This document shows positions 45,690 through 55,800 of a stretch of 64,000 nt of DNA, in pieces. The notes beneath the pieces were generated by a model. It saw only the letters and a list, made by a program, of their open reading frames with translations, was not told where the DNA came from and made no database searches. Each line of letters opens with the position of its first letter. Within the stretch, counting starts at the first letter, position 1. A program made the position numbers and the translations under genes. The DNA is taken from positions 40,253,690-40,317,689 of the forward strand of contig NC_065549.1 in assembly GCF_022605725.1 (NCBI RefSeq), read 5' to 3'. Source of the stretch: Anthonomus grandis grandis. Taxonomy: Eukaryota; Arthropoda; Insecta; Coleoptera; Curculionidae.

Positions 45690-47260
45690 GCCACTGGAGA
45701 GACAAAGACAGGTACTCCGTAGCTACATGTCAATATATCTCGAAAATTGGTTCATTTATCCTAAATATGCTTATTACAAATTCGCTAGAAAAGGAACCAA
45801 TAAACAAGTTTACTTTTTAAAGATTTTATTGTGTGACCAACAAGACTCAAGATATTTGACAAAAAGGAGTCGGCTAGATCAAGAAAAGATGCTCCATGGC
45901 TTTATGTCAAGATATCTTAAAAACAGTTTGTTATATGATAAAAATGCTTGGAATAAATTCGTTAGGAAAAGGCTCAATCTACCAGTTAGCTTTCTAGAAA
46001 TTTTCTGGTATGATGAAGACAAACTGAGATTTTTGCAAAAATGGAGTCGGCCAGATCAAAGAAAGGTGCTCCGCAGATATATGTTAAATTATCTCGAAAA
46101 CAGATTATAGATTCGTTAGACAAAAGTCTAATTAGCAATCGGCTGGATCGAAAAAAGATGCACCATGGCTTTTTGTCTGGATATCTTAAAAACAGTTTGG
46201 TGTATGATGAAAATGCTTATAATGAATTCGTTAGAAAAAGGCCCGATCTACAAATTTACTCTGTATAAATTTTCTCGTATGATAAATGCAAACTGAGATT
46301 TTTCCAAAAATGAAGTCGACTGAATAAAAGAAAGGTGTTCCATGGCTTTATATTTAAATATCTTGAAAACCGTTTGGTGTATGATTAAGTGGCTTATAGT
46401 AAATGCATTAAGAGAAGATTCAGTCTATAAGTTTACTCTCTATAATTTTTTTTTTGCAAAAACGGAGTCGACCAGATCAAAGAAAGGTGCTCCGTGGCTA
46501 TATGTCTATATATCTCGAAAATTGGTTAGGTTATCCTAAATATCGTAATAACAAATTCGTTAGAAAAGAGTCTAATAAACAAGTTTACTCCTTATAGATT
46601 TTCTTTTACGGCCAACAGGAATCAAGATATTTGACATACATAAATGAGTTGGCTAGATTACAAAAAGATACTCTATGGCTTTAGGTCTAGATATCTTGAA
46701 AACGGTTTGATGTATCATGAAAATAGTTATAATAAATTAATATAACTTTTCTTGTATCACAAAGACAAACTGAGATTTTTTCAAAAATTGAGTCGACCAG
46801 ATCAAAGAAAAGTGCGGTGCTCCGCAGATATATATTAAATTATTTCGAAAATCGTTTGATTTATCCTAGAAATGTTTATTACAAATTCATTAGAAAAGAG
46901 TCTTATTAACAAGTTTACTCTTTAAAGATTTTCGTGTACGACCAACAGAAATAAAGATATGTGACAAAAATGAGACGTATGGATCAAAAAATTATGCACC
47001 ATGGTTTTATGTCTAGATATCTTGAAAACAGTTTGGTGTACGATGAAAAAGCTTATAATAAGTTCGTTAGAAAAAGGCCCAATCTACAAGTTTGCTCTTT
47101 ATAAATTTTCTTATATGACAAAAACAAACTGAGATTTTTGCAAGAATGGAGTCGGCTGAATCAAAGAAAGATGCTCCATGGCTGTATGTTATTATATCTT
47201 AAAAATCGTCTGGTTTATCCTAAAAATAATTATTATGATTTTGTAAGTTACCAGTGGACT
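45690..47260 (+). repeat. degenerate tandem array, about 145-182 bp units
   Basis: A block of the type GAGTCG(G/A)C(C/T)(A/G)GATCAAA(A/G)AAAG followed by (T/G)GCTCC and a GATATCTTGAAAAC string recurs at about 45696, 45867, 46044, 46137, 46313, 46463, 46645, 46790, 46972 and 47147. Two alternating unit types can be told apart, one with CCATGG / TATGATGAAAATGC and one with CCGCAG / TATCCTAAATATG, so the higher-order period is roughly 320-350 bp. The first copies are spaced in multiples of three and stay open (45688-46110, 140 codons), giving a repeated SR.DQ.K.L motif; later copies lose frame. A satellite-like array is the simplest reading. Confidence 0.8.
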
Positions 47261-47970
47261 GTACTTGTTTATTTTCTATATTTATCGAAAAAATTAAATA
47301 ATTTTTTATAATCGATTATATATACGTATACAATATAGTTGACGACTGTAAGTCTCTGGATTGGGACTTCAAAGAGTGCTTCTCTATCTTCGACTGCATT
47401 AATGGAACTAAATTGGTCTTCGGACACCTGGTCTTCGTATTTGTTATAAATCCTTCTGTAGATGATCTTAGGAAATAATTCGTCGCAATTTTTTGCTCTA
47501 TATTTTTTGGGAAACGCTATATATGCTGATTGCAGCCATTTTTAGTGATATTTCGGGAGTTATTCAAATTTAAAATTCAAAATAATTTTATTTATCGTTA
47601 AAGTTACAAACATAATTGTCAATTTACAATAAGTAAATCATTATGATAAATAGGACCATGCCTCGATTATAAAACCGTTAGCATAGGTGCAAACCTGTGT
47701 AGCAAGGCCCTTTTAAAAATAAGAATAATAAAAAAAGCACAAAGAATTATAATAACTATTAACCTAACCAATATAAATACTCTTCCTAATACAAATTTAT
47801 GATAATACGGTTTTTTTTAACAGTAAAAAAAATACCAGAGAAAGGTAGGTAGATGGGCAAGGGCTGCAAAAGGAAACACGGTATGTAAACAAATACTACT
47901 TGTAAAGAAATTTTAGATGGAAGCGAGCGGATACCAAAGCCCTATAAAAAATATATACAGCCATTTTCAT
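47261..47970. other. AT-rich spacer
   Basis: No coding similarity. The last part leads into the piggyBac-related flank of the Transib element. Confidence 0.45.
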
Positions 47971-47996
47971 GGTTTTTAATATATTAGCCCTCGCCG

Positions 47997-48025
47997 CACA
48001 GTGTTGCGCCTAATGGACAAAAGTC
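47997..48025 (+). repeat. left RSS-like terminus, 13-bp spacer
   Basis: Heptamer CACAGTG (47997-48003), identical to the V(D)J consensus; spacer of 13 bp (48004-48016); nonamer-like ACAAAAGTC (48017-48025), matching the RSS nonamer ACAAAAACC at seven of nine positions. The nonamer-like tract also forms a TGGAC/GTCCA inverted pair. Confidence 0.85.
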
Positions 48026-48512
48026 CAAAAATAAAAGTCGGTCGATAATAAAATTAAGTACCGTACTATTTACAAAATAGCTGCAGACACTTATCACAAA
48101 TATTTTTTTTTTTATAAAATGCGTGTAAACAACGCAACGGAGCTCCGAAACTTTATCATTTAATTTGTTTATTTTGTCGCCATATAAAATACCCACACTT
48201 TAAAATAAGTATTTCTCCGGTTCTGTGCGTATAAGTAGAAAATATTATATTGTGTTATAGTGACCAAAGGTGCTTAGTTACATATAGGTATGTACTGATT
48301 TATACTCACTTATTTAATATATTAAATACTAAATAAATGAAAAAATAGCAATATTTTAATATTAAGCTATCTTTGAGAAAACTTTTAAAAAAATGTCCGC
48401 ATATGTCCTCGACAATTTTTTGTATATTAGTACCTCAACTAGTGTACTTTATTACACTATGTTGTTTTCCTGCCCCAAACTGCCCCTTTTTTAGTTCTTA
48501 ATTTTTTTAGAT

Positions 48513-50501
48513 ATGGCTTACACTATACCAAAAAGAGTTTTATTTGAAGAATGGTTGGTAAGCAATCAAAATGATAAGGAAAAAAATATTTTTTTGAAAA
48601 TCAAATCAATATTAAATCTTGATGAAGATATCTGCAGTGAAACAGAAAGCCATTTAATTGACCAAAGTCATTTGTTTTGTATAAAAATGAAGGATTTATG
48701 GCAGAAAAGTCATCGAACCCGCAGCCAGTTAGAAAAAAATCACAGCCAATGGCTAAGTGGATCTATCACTGTTGATATAACTGAAGTTAACCAAGGGCCT
48801 TCACTTAGTCATGTAGAAGAAAGAAACTTAGTCGGAAGGCCTCGAAAATCATTCGAAGACTCTTCTTTAAAAACAAAGAAACGGAGAGTAGAGCCTTTGC
48901 TAAAAAACTATACCGTTGAAGAATTGCGTTTCGCTACAGAACACTGTATGGATTCTTCTAATGAAAAATTTTCTTCTGAAAAAAAATGTTTGAGTACTAA
49001 GCAAGCACTGGCTCTTTTTTATGATATTGATCTGTCAGTTAGAAAATACAACACTTTACGTTCTGTTGTAAATGCGCTACATCCTGATTGCTTCCCGAGT
49101 TACCGTGCCTTACTGCAAACAAAAAAAAAATATTTACCTAATAATATTACCGTAACAGAAATATCTGCAGAAGTTGGTCTTCAAGAATTGTTACAAAAAA
49201 CAACAGACAGTATCCTTAATATTTCAAATTTAAATATTTGTCAAGTGTTCAATCTAAAACTTATTTGTAAGTGGGGTTTCGATGGCAGCTCGGGACACAG
49301 TTTATATAAGCAAAAATTTGAATCGGCATCTAATACAGATGAATATATGTTTTTAACAGCATTGGTTCCAATAAAATTAGTTGATAGCTGCAATAATGTA
49401 ATCTGGTCTAACCCAAAAACAAATTCTACGTTTTACTGCAGACCCATCAAGTTCGCTTTTATAAAAGAAAATCCTGAAGTTGTTCGTCAAGAAGAAAATG
49501 CCATGGTTATGTCTGTAAACGAGTTGAAAGTTTATACTACTTCAATTGAAAATAAAGATTTAAGTATTTCCTACGAGATGATTTTGACTATGTTTGATGG
49601 AAGTATAGCAAATATTTTGTCCGAAACAAACTCATGTTCAAAATGCATCATTTGTGGAGCCACTCCCAAAGAAATGAACTCTGATACGGTTTTAGATAAA
49701 TCTCCAGTAACCCAAAACTATCGTTTTGGCATATCAACTCTCCATTGCTGGATCAGGTTCTTTGAGTGTTTGTTGCATATTGCATACCGGTTGCCAATTA
49801 AAACTTGGCAAGTGAAAGGCGCAGAAAATAAAGCAATTACAGAAAACACAAAAAGGACCATTCAGGAGAATTTTAAGAGCAAAATGGGTCTTATAGTTGA
49901 TAAGCCAAAGCCAGGATATGGCTCCACAAATGATGGCAATACTGCCAGGCGTTTTTTTCAAAATCCTGTTTTAAGCTCTCAAATAACCGGAATCGATAAA
50001 GAACTAATTGAAAAATTTCATTTAATTTTAAGAATTTTGGCGTCTGGTTGTAACATCGGTATAACCAATTTTCGTATTTTGCTAAATGACACTCGTAGGT
50101 TATACTTACATTTATATAGCTGGTACTATATGCCAAGTTCGGTGCACAAAGTTCTTGTGCATGGCTGTGACATAATTGATTTTTTTGAATTGCCTATTGG
50201 GCAACTTGCAGAAGATGCTTTAGAAGCAAGGCACAAAGAATTCAGAAAAATCAGATTATGTAACAGCCGAAAAACTTCACGGGTAAATGCCAACATCGAT
50301 ATTATTTCAACTCTTTTACTGACCTCTGACCCAGAATTATCTTCTTATAGACAATCTACTAAAAAAAATAAAAATATTTTGTATGATAATAAAATAAAAG
50401 AGTATATAATTATTGAGAATTCTCAGAACACACTGGTAGAATCTGTTTTTGGCTTAGAGCTATCTAGTTCCTCAAGTAGTGATGATGATCAGTCTGACTA
50501 G
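48513..50501 (+). CDS. Transib transposase (RAG1-core-like DDE recombinase)
   Basis: Single uninterrupted frame of 662 codons from ATG 48513 to TAG 50501, a normal length for Transib. Residues 105-125 have GRPRK (AT-hook-like) and KTKKRR, likely DNA binding and nuclear entry. The catalytic core starts about 245: D257 in WGFDGSSGH (position of RAG1 D600), NPKTNSTFYCRP at 300-311 (RAG1 has EPKPNSE..C.P), D362 in LTMFDGS (RAG1 D708; spacing 105 versus 108), C378-C381 in CIICGA (zinc cysteines), H545 and H550 in VHKVLVHG (zinc histidines), and E571 in LEARHKEFRK (RAG1 E962; 26 after the first His, 25 in RAG1). All are present. The tail 650-662 is Ser/Asp-rich. It is expected to nick next to the heptamer and form hairpins on flanking DNA. 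TTTTTTTAG directly before the start could be a splice acceptor for a 5' exon; no donor is identified. Confidence 0.93.
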   Translation: MAYTIPKRVLFEEWLVSNQNDKEKNIFLKIKSILNLDEDICSETESHLIDQSHLFCIKMKDLWQKSHRTRSQLEKNHSQWLSGSITVDITEVNQGPSLSHVEERNLVGRPRKSFEDSSLKTKKRRVEPLLKNYTVEELRFATEHCMDSSNEKFSSEKKCLSTKQALALFYDIDLSVRKYNTLRSVVNALHPDCFPSYRALLQTKKKYLPNNITVTEISAEVGLQELLQKTTDSILNISNLNICQVFNLKLICKWGFDGSSGHSLYKQKFESASNTDEYMFLTALVPIKLVDSCNNVIWSNPKTNSTFYCRPIKFAFIKENPEVVRQEENAMVMSVNELKVYTTSIENKDLSISYEMILTMFDGSIANILSETNSCSKCIICGATPKEMNSDTVLDKSPVTQNYRFGISTLHCWIRFFECLLHIAYRLPIKTWQVKGAENKAITENTKRTIQENFKSKMGLIVDKPKPGYGSTNDGNTARRFFQNPVLSSQITGIDKELIEKFHLILRILASGCNIGITNFRILLNDTRRLYLHLYSWYYMPSSVHKVLVHGCDIIDFFELPIGQLAEDALEARHKEFRKIRLCNSRKTSRVNANIDIISTLLLTSDPELSSYRQSTKKNKNILYDNKIKEYIIIENSQNTLVESVFGLELSSSSSSDDDQSD

Positions 50502-50875
50502 ATTTTTGACTTATTTTTCTGAACTTTTTGTCATTTATGAAAAATAGAGGTAATGTAATATTTAGTACACTGAAGACTTGTTTTATTTTCAATATTTTTA
50601 AGCAAATACTTTTGTTTAATTTGTAGTGTGTAATATTTAGCATATAATTATTGAAAGCTTGTTTTTTGAGCAAATACTTTTATTTTATTGTTTGTTATGA
50701 GACAAATATAAATTAATTCAGTTATTTTATTATTAATTGCTTTTCTAATTTGGGCGAGGAAAGTTGTGAGCAAACTCTTCTTGTTATATTTTTAACATTA
50801 TTTTAGTAAAAAACTTCAAAAGAGTTAAAAAAAAATAAAATACAAAGTTTACTTTTTTATTTTAACAGCTTATTT

Positions 50876-50914
50876 TAATTTTGTCCAATTACCCCTATAC
50901 CACGCAACACTGTG
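50876..50914 (-). repeat. right RSS-like terminus, 23-bp spacer
   Basis: Read inward on the minus strand: CACAGTG (50914-50908), a 23-bp spacer (50907-50885), then ACAAAATTA (50884-50876), matching the RSS nonamer at six of nine positions. The first five spacer bases, TTGCG, and the last, TAATTGG, match the left end, so the length difference lies in the middle (TGGTATAGGGG versus CC plus spacing). Confidence 0.85.
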
Positions 50915-50919
50915 CGCCG

Positions 50920-51263
50920 TACCGAATATGGGTCTTCGATGACCCGAAACTTAAAAATCCTGAAATATCTTTTGTTTCCCTAATTTTTTCTCAGTGAGCG
51001 TCCATGAATTGTCAAATTTTATCATAACAATGCCTTATTTGGTAAAAATCTAAGAAAAAACTATTTTTTTTTCAAAAAATGATGGATGGGTCACCGACGA
51101 CTCGGTTTTGGGATAAATAGATATATGCTAAAACTCCCTTTTTTACAGATCTAAACGAGATAAGTTGCGTATATTTCCAATTTATTGCATTGTTGTTCAG
51201 TTTACTGTCGAACGTTACTGTAAGAGGGTTATTTTATTTTTTAATCATAAATAGTAAAGTGCC
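50920..51263 (+). other. piggyBac 5' non-coding region
   Basis: Skipping the Transib element and one CGCCG copy joins CCCTCGCCG (47988-47996) to TACCGAATATGGG (50920-50932), which looks like one piggyBac-type terminal region. GGGTCTTCGATGACCCG (50931) and GGGTCACCGACGACTCGG (51087) are related short repeats. A TTAA is at 47976-47979, but it is 8 bp away from CCC, so the true boundary is uncertain. Confidence 0.45.
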
Positions 51264-52860
51264 ATGTGGTCTAAAAATAAGGGTTTATCCGACGAGTCCG
51301 AAACCGAAATATCTTTGGAACAGGCATTTAGTGATTTCCCAGATGATGAGGACACCTCGGATGAAGAGCCTGAGATACATGACAGCAATCTTTCATTTCA
51401 GGAGTTAGAAGAAGAACAAATATATTTACCTGATCTATTAGAAGACGAAACAGTGAGTAATAAACAGTCGTTCGATGTTGATAATCGAACTTGGTATACT
51501 GTTGCACATAAAACAGGAAAATGCAGAACATGCAATATCTTACAAGAAAATAAAGGTCTTACAGATATAAATAAATATATAAATTCTATCATTGACTATT
51601 CTTTTCTAATGATTTATTAGATATTATTATAAAATACACAAACAAAAAAACTAAAGACTTTATAAACATCTATAATGAAAGTCATGAAGTCAAGATGGAA
51701 TCATGGATTGAGGTAAACACTACAGAATTTCTCGCTTTCCTTGGAATTTTTTTCGATGATCAAGAGCTGAGAGAAAAAAGGAATATAAACTTGCTCCGAT
51801 TCGTGAGATCACTATTTGCAGGAAATCTTACAATCCTTCAGCTTTTGGAACTATTAATGAGCAATTGGTAGCTTTCCGGGATCGTTGCTCATTCAAATTT
51901 TACATACCAAGCAAACCGGGCAAATATGGTATAAAAGTATTGGCCTTTTGTAATGCTGAAAATTTTTATTGCTGCAATTTTAAACTGTATTTAGAAAAAT
52001 AAATAGAATAGTAGAAAAGAATCAAGGACCTGGAGTTGCTAAAACTTTAGCAAGCCACTGGTATCGTAGTGGACGAAATATAACCACTACTTTAGCAGAA
52101 GATCTTTTGTCCCAGAATCTAACAATTGTGGGGACGGTCCGTAAAACTCGCAAAGTCCTGCCAAAGTGCTTACTGGATGTTCGCGAAAGAGCAACGTATT
52201 CTTCACAGTTTGTTTTCACACGATATCTTACTTTAGTGTCCTATGTTACGAAACCCAAAAAATTTCTAGTACTGCTGTCTTCAATGCATCACCAACATGA
52301 CAACATTGCGGGGGGAGGAGTTGAAATATAAACCTAATACAATAATCTCCTATAATGAGACAAAAAGTAGCGTCGATTGCTTGGATAAAATTGTACGTGA
52401 GTACTCTCCCAAAAGATGCACAAGAAGATGGCCTCTCTATTTATTTTTTAATTAGCTTGATGTCGCTTCATATAATGCCTTTGTCATCTGGATTACAAAA
52501 AACCCAGACTGAAAAAGTTCTAATAGTAACTTGAAAATAAGAAGGAAACTTTTTTAGAGGAACTAGGTGACATGTTGACCCATGATCATATTGTTCGGCG
52601 AGCAGAAAAAATTCATGAGGATGGTAGAGGGTTTTTCGCAGCTACGTGTTAAACTTTTGAAACTACGGGAGGTCCAGTAAAAAAAAAGCAGTCCAATCTC
52701 CACGCGGGCGCAAAAAGAAATAGATGTTTTCAGTGCCGGGGAAATGAAACCAAATATTCCACAAAATGTGACAAGTGTAAAATATGTTTGTCCTACACAC
52801 TCGGTAGTATGCTCCTATTGTTTAAAAGACGAGGATGTAGAATAAGGACTAATGTGATTT
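51264..52860 (+). pseudogene. piggyBac transposase, degenerate
   Basis: N-terminus open from 51264 to 51620 with an acidic region (DESETEISLEQAFSDFPDDE). Then, in changing frames: FIEVNTTEFLAFLGIFF-like block at about 51700-51755 (WIEVNTTEFLAFLGIFF), FKFYIPSKPGKYGIKV (about 51895-51940; the family motif K...K....G.K), VAKTLASHWY, ITTTLAEDLL, TIVGTVRKTRKVLP (52110-52160), SYVTKPKKFLVLLSSMHH (about 52240-52295), NETKSSVDCLDKIVREYSPK (52353-52412) with the third catalytic Asp, TRRWPLSIYF, and a cysteine-rich end CFQCRGNETKYSTKCDKCK (about 52730-52790). A 300-codon part around the first catalytic Asp is shortened. Frameshifts and stops make it inactive. No right-hand terminal repeat was found. 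Confidence 0.85.
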
Positions 52861-55800
52861 TTTAGACAAATAAAAGTAAATATTTAGTTTGTTATTCTTT
52901 TTCGTAAGTTTTTTGGGTATATGTATTTAGAATAAAAACTTTTAGTTGTCTATTTTTGTAATAAATGTAAAGCAAAATATAGAAACATCTTTTATAATAA
53001 ATAAATTTATAAATCTAGTATTATACATATGAAGATGATTTTTTAAATTATTTACTAAATATAGAGGCTCTCCAGTTTTTTAAATGTAAAAAAATAAATA
53101 AAGGTGTACAGTTATATATTCTGTTTAAGATGTCTGTAATCTAGGCTATTCTTTGATCATCCAACATCTTCCTAAATTCAGCCTTGTTGTCTAGTTCTAT
53201 TGCTTTTATATTTTTGTGGGCCTGTAGCTTCTTCCAACAGTAAATAGGTAATTTCTAGTTTTTGACCCTCAAAAAGCTTTTTACAAAAATGACTTGTCAC
53301 TTTTAAAAGGTTCCAGTTACCTTAGAATATAAATGCTTCGATGCAAATACGTCATTTGTTAATTATTAATTTCAATTCACTGTGCAACCTATACTTGATA
53401 GTTTTCTTTTAACAAAAATTAAATTAAAAATAGAAATCTAACATGCTCAGCTTACGTATGCACGCAAACATCATAAAAACCTTCTTATTAACGACATCTC
53501 TGTAGAATGACCCTACAAGCTGCGTATTTCTGCCTCTACAGACATCATCAGGCTGACTCACACACACTGTTTTACTCTAGGGATCCAACGTCTAATGGAT
53601 CCGGCTCAAAGCAATCGACAGCAGGAAGCGTATATCGTATACGCAATTATAATGCAGCGGGATATCAATCCTGATACCATCTGTGGAAGGCCATATCATA
53701 GGGTAATTAGTTATTATGTTTAAAGAATTACGTCATTTCATGATTCAGATTGACTATGGTTAGTGTGTGAAACGTCATGTTAATGTCTATGAGGTAGAAA
53801 CTTAGCTAAAGAGACCTATTTTAACCCTTTCCTAAAGATAAGTTTTAAATAAATCTTTATTGATAGCGTTTAGCATGCAATTGATTTAACAAGGGACGTT
53901 TACAGCTATTGACTTAGCTGCCATCCAAAGAAAAAGCGATTTGGCATCTATTTCTGAATATAACGAAAACTATAAAAACTTTTTTTTTGTATTTAGGAAC
54001 AAATTATTTACTTCTTACGTATCTATTGGGAGTATATTTCTTGCAAGAAATTACCTTAAATATTTTCGGAACATCAACAAATATTACGCATTTTGACTGT
54101 GGTCGCTTGTTAGTTTTTTTTTGTGAACATAACACTTGAACTCAATGTATTCAAATTTGAAATATTTTAATATAATTCAGTAAAGCTTCTTTCATTTATT
54201 AAAGTCATCATCGTCATCGACTCAGCTTTTTAGATTCGCTGACCTTAATTCATGTTTTGAAGCATGACTTTTAGATAACGCCAGTGGTGCTCATTCCAAA
54301 GCAAGTGCAAAAATTATTGTTTATGCACTGATTACGAAATGAAACTATCCTTTAAGTAAAAACTATATGGGAATATTAAACGAAATTTAAAACAAAAACT
54401 ATTTTTAATTAAAGCTACTTATAACCAAACTAAACCTAAAAAAATTATGACACAGTAAAATTTTGAAATAGTAAGAAAATATTATCAAATCAACCTTATT
54501 ACCAACGATTTCCTAAAACCTTTGGGATATAATACCGAAACTCATATATCAGGGCAAACGTCTTGATTGCTGCAAACGACGTGGACATATGGCACCTATA
54601 TCGCGCCCTTTTCACAAAATATATTCAATATGTATAGCCCCATCATATGCTTTTGAATCTCTCCCTTTATTCTTTGCTCCCATACATATCAAATTCAAAC
54701 AAAAAAAAAAAATAGAAATCGAGATTTTCGTGACAATAAGATAAATTAAATGCTGATATACTTATAGAGTATTGTTGGACTGGCCCTAATAAGGATTGCT
54801 CAGTCTTAAACGCAGATTAATACAATTGCCCTACAGCCTATATTATTGAGCATTCATGCATTTACCGCCCGCATGCCGGCTCATTACTTAAGGCTTCCGG
54901 AGCACACAATTCTACCTGCGTCACAACTTCTTGCTCACTTCAGATCTTTGTGTCCTACTTGTACTTGATCTTTTTGGCCATAAGAAGACGCCTAAGGATA
55001 ATTTTACTTAATGCAGAAATTCAGCTACACATTAGCGAGCACAAGGTTCCTGTCAGGGTTGAGGATCGATCGTATTAGAAACTTTGATAATCCTTTATCC
55101 TGCTGCAGTCGCATTAAGCTGATGGATCGTCTGTGAGTACATTCACCATTATTTTACAATAAGAGTAATGTAACAAAATAGGGTATTTAGTACGCCTTAA
55201 AGTCCTTTAAAAATTACCATTAGTATTTGCATGCATGCTGGTAATACTGCCTTGCCTGGATAGAGATTCGCAGTTGCTAATTTTCTCCACAAGACTGATA
55301 TACTAGAAAGCAGTAAAAAAGCGAGAAAGCAGGCCAGTTTTACATTGAGTTTTACAAAGTAGTCTTCTAAATCAATTATTGATTGACACAAAACCAGATT
55401 TTCTACTTTTCTAGCATATAATCAATAATAACTGATCCGGATCCTTGCCCTAATCTCCTTAGAGTGATATAGTTTGGTTCGAAATTGCGTTGCCGCTACT
55501 TTATATCATTTTTTATTTATGAGCTGCTAGGTAATAACAAAATATTTAATTTTATCTTAAAATAATAACGTTAAGAAAAGGTAAGAGAGCTTTATTTAGT
55601 TAAGCATTTAAGCATGCACAATAAAACCTAAAATGTTGTTAAATATTTGCCTAAGCCATTACGTACATCCCTTTATAATAACATCCAGGATTACAAGGCT
55701 TTAGAGCAATATAGTATCACCCTAACATACCCATATGCTGCATCTGTGCGGTGTTAAAAATTTTCATTTATATCTCCCGTAATATGTTGCAACCCTTGCC

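Larger units (their letters stand above)
47997..50914 (+). mobile_element. Transib transposon, complete
   Basis: 2918 bp between identical 5-bp duplications CGCCG (47992-47996 and 50915-50919); Transib elements are known to make 5-bp GC-rich duplications. Both termini start CACAGTGTTGCG, and further in share TAAT(T)GGACAAAA. The element carries one intact transposase gene on the plus strand, with 516 bp of 5' and 413 bp of 3' flank. Transib is the transposon family from which the RAG1 recombinase core and V(D)J signal sequences are thought to derive. Perfect duplications and an undamaged gene indicate a young insertion. It lies beside a piggyBac relic whose terminal-type sequence appears to run across the insertion point. 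Confidence 0.95.

Noticed and set aside
45688..46539. Three overlapping open frames (140, 75, 65 codons) as protein genes
   Set aside because: They lie in the tandem array and follow its repeat units; frame is lost in later units, so repeats explain them better.
49734..50673. Minus-strand frames within and after the Transib gene
   Set aside because: They are antisense shadows of the long plus-strand frame or lie in its 3' flank; no domain.
47997..50914. Interpretation as a domesticated host RAG1-like gene
   Set aside because: Terminal repeats and a perfect 5-bp target duplication show it is a mobile insertion, not a fixed host gene.
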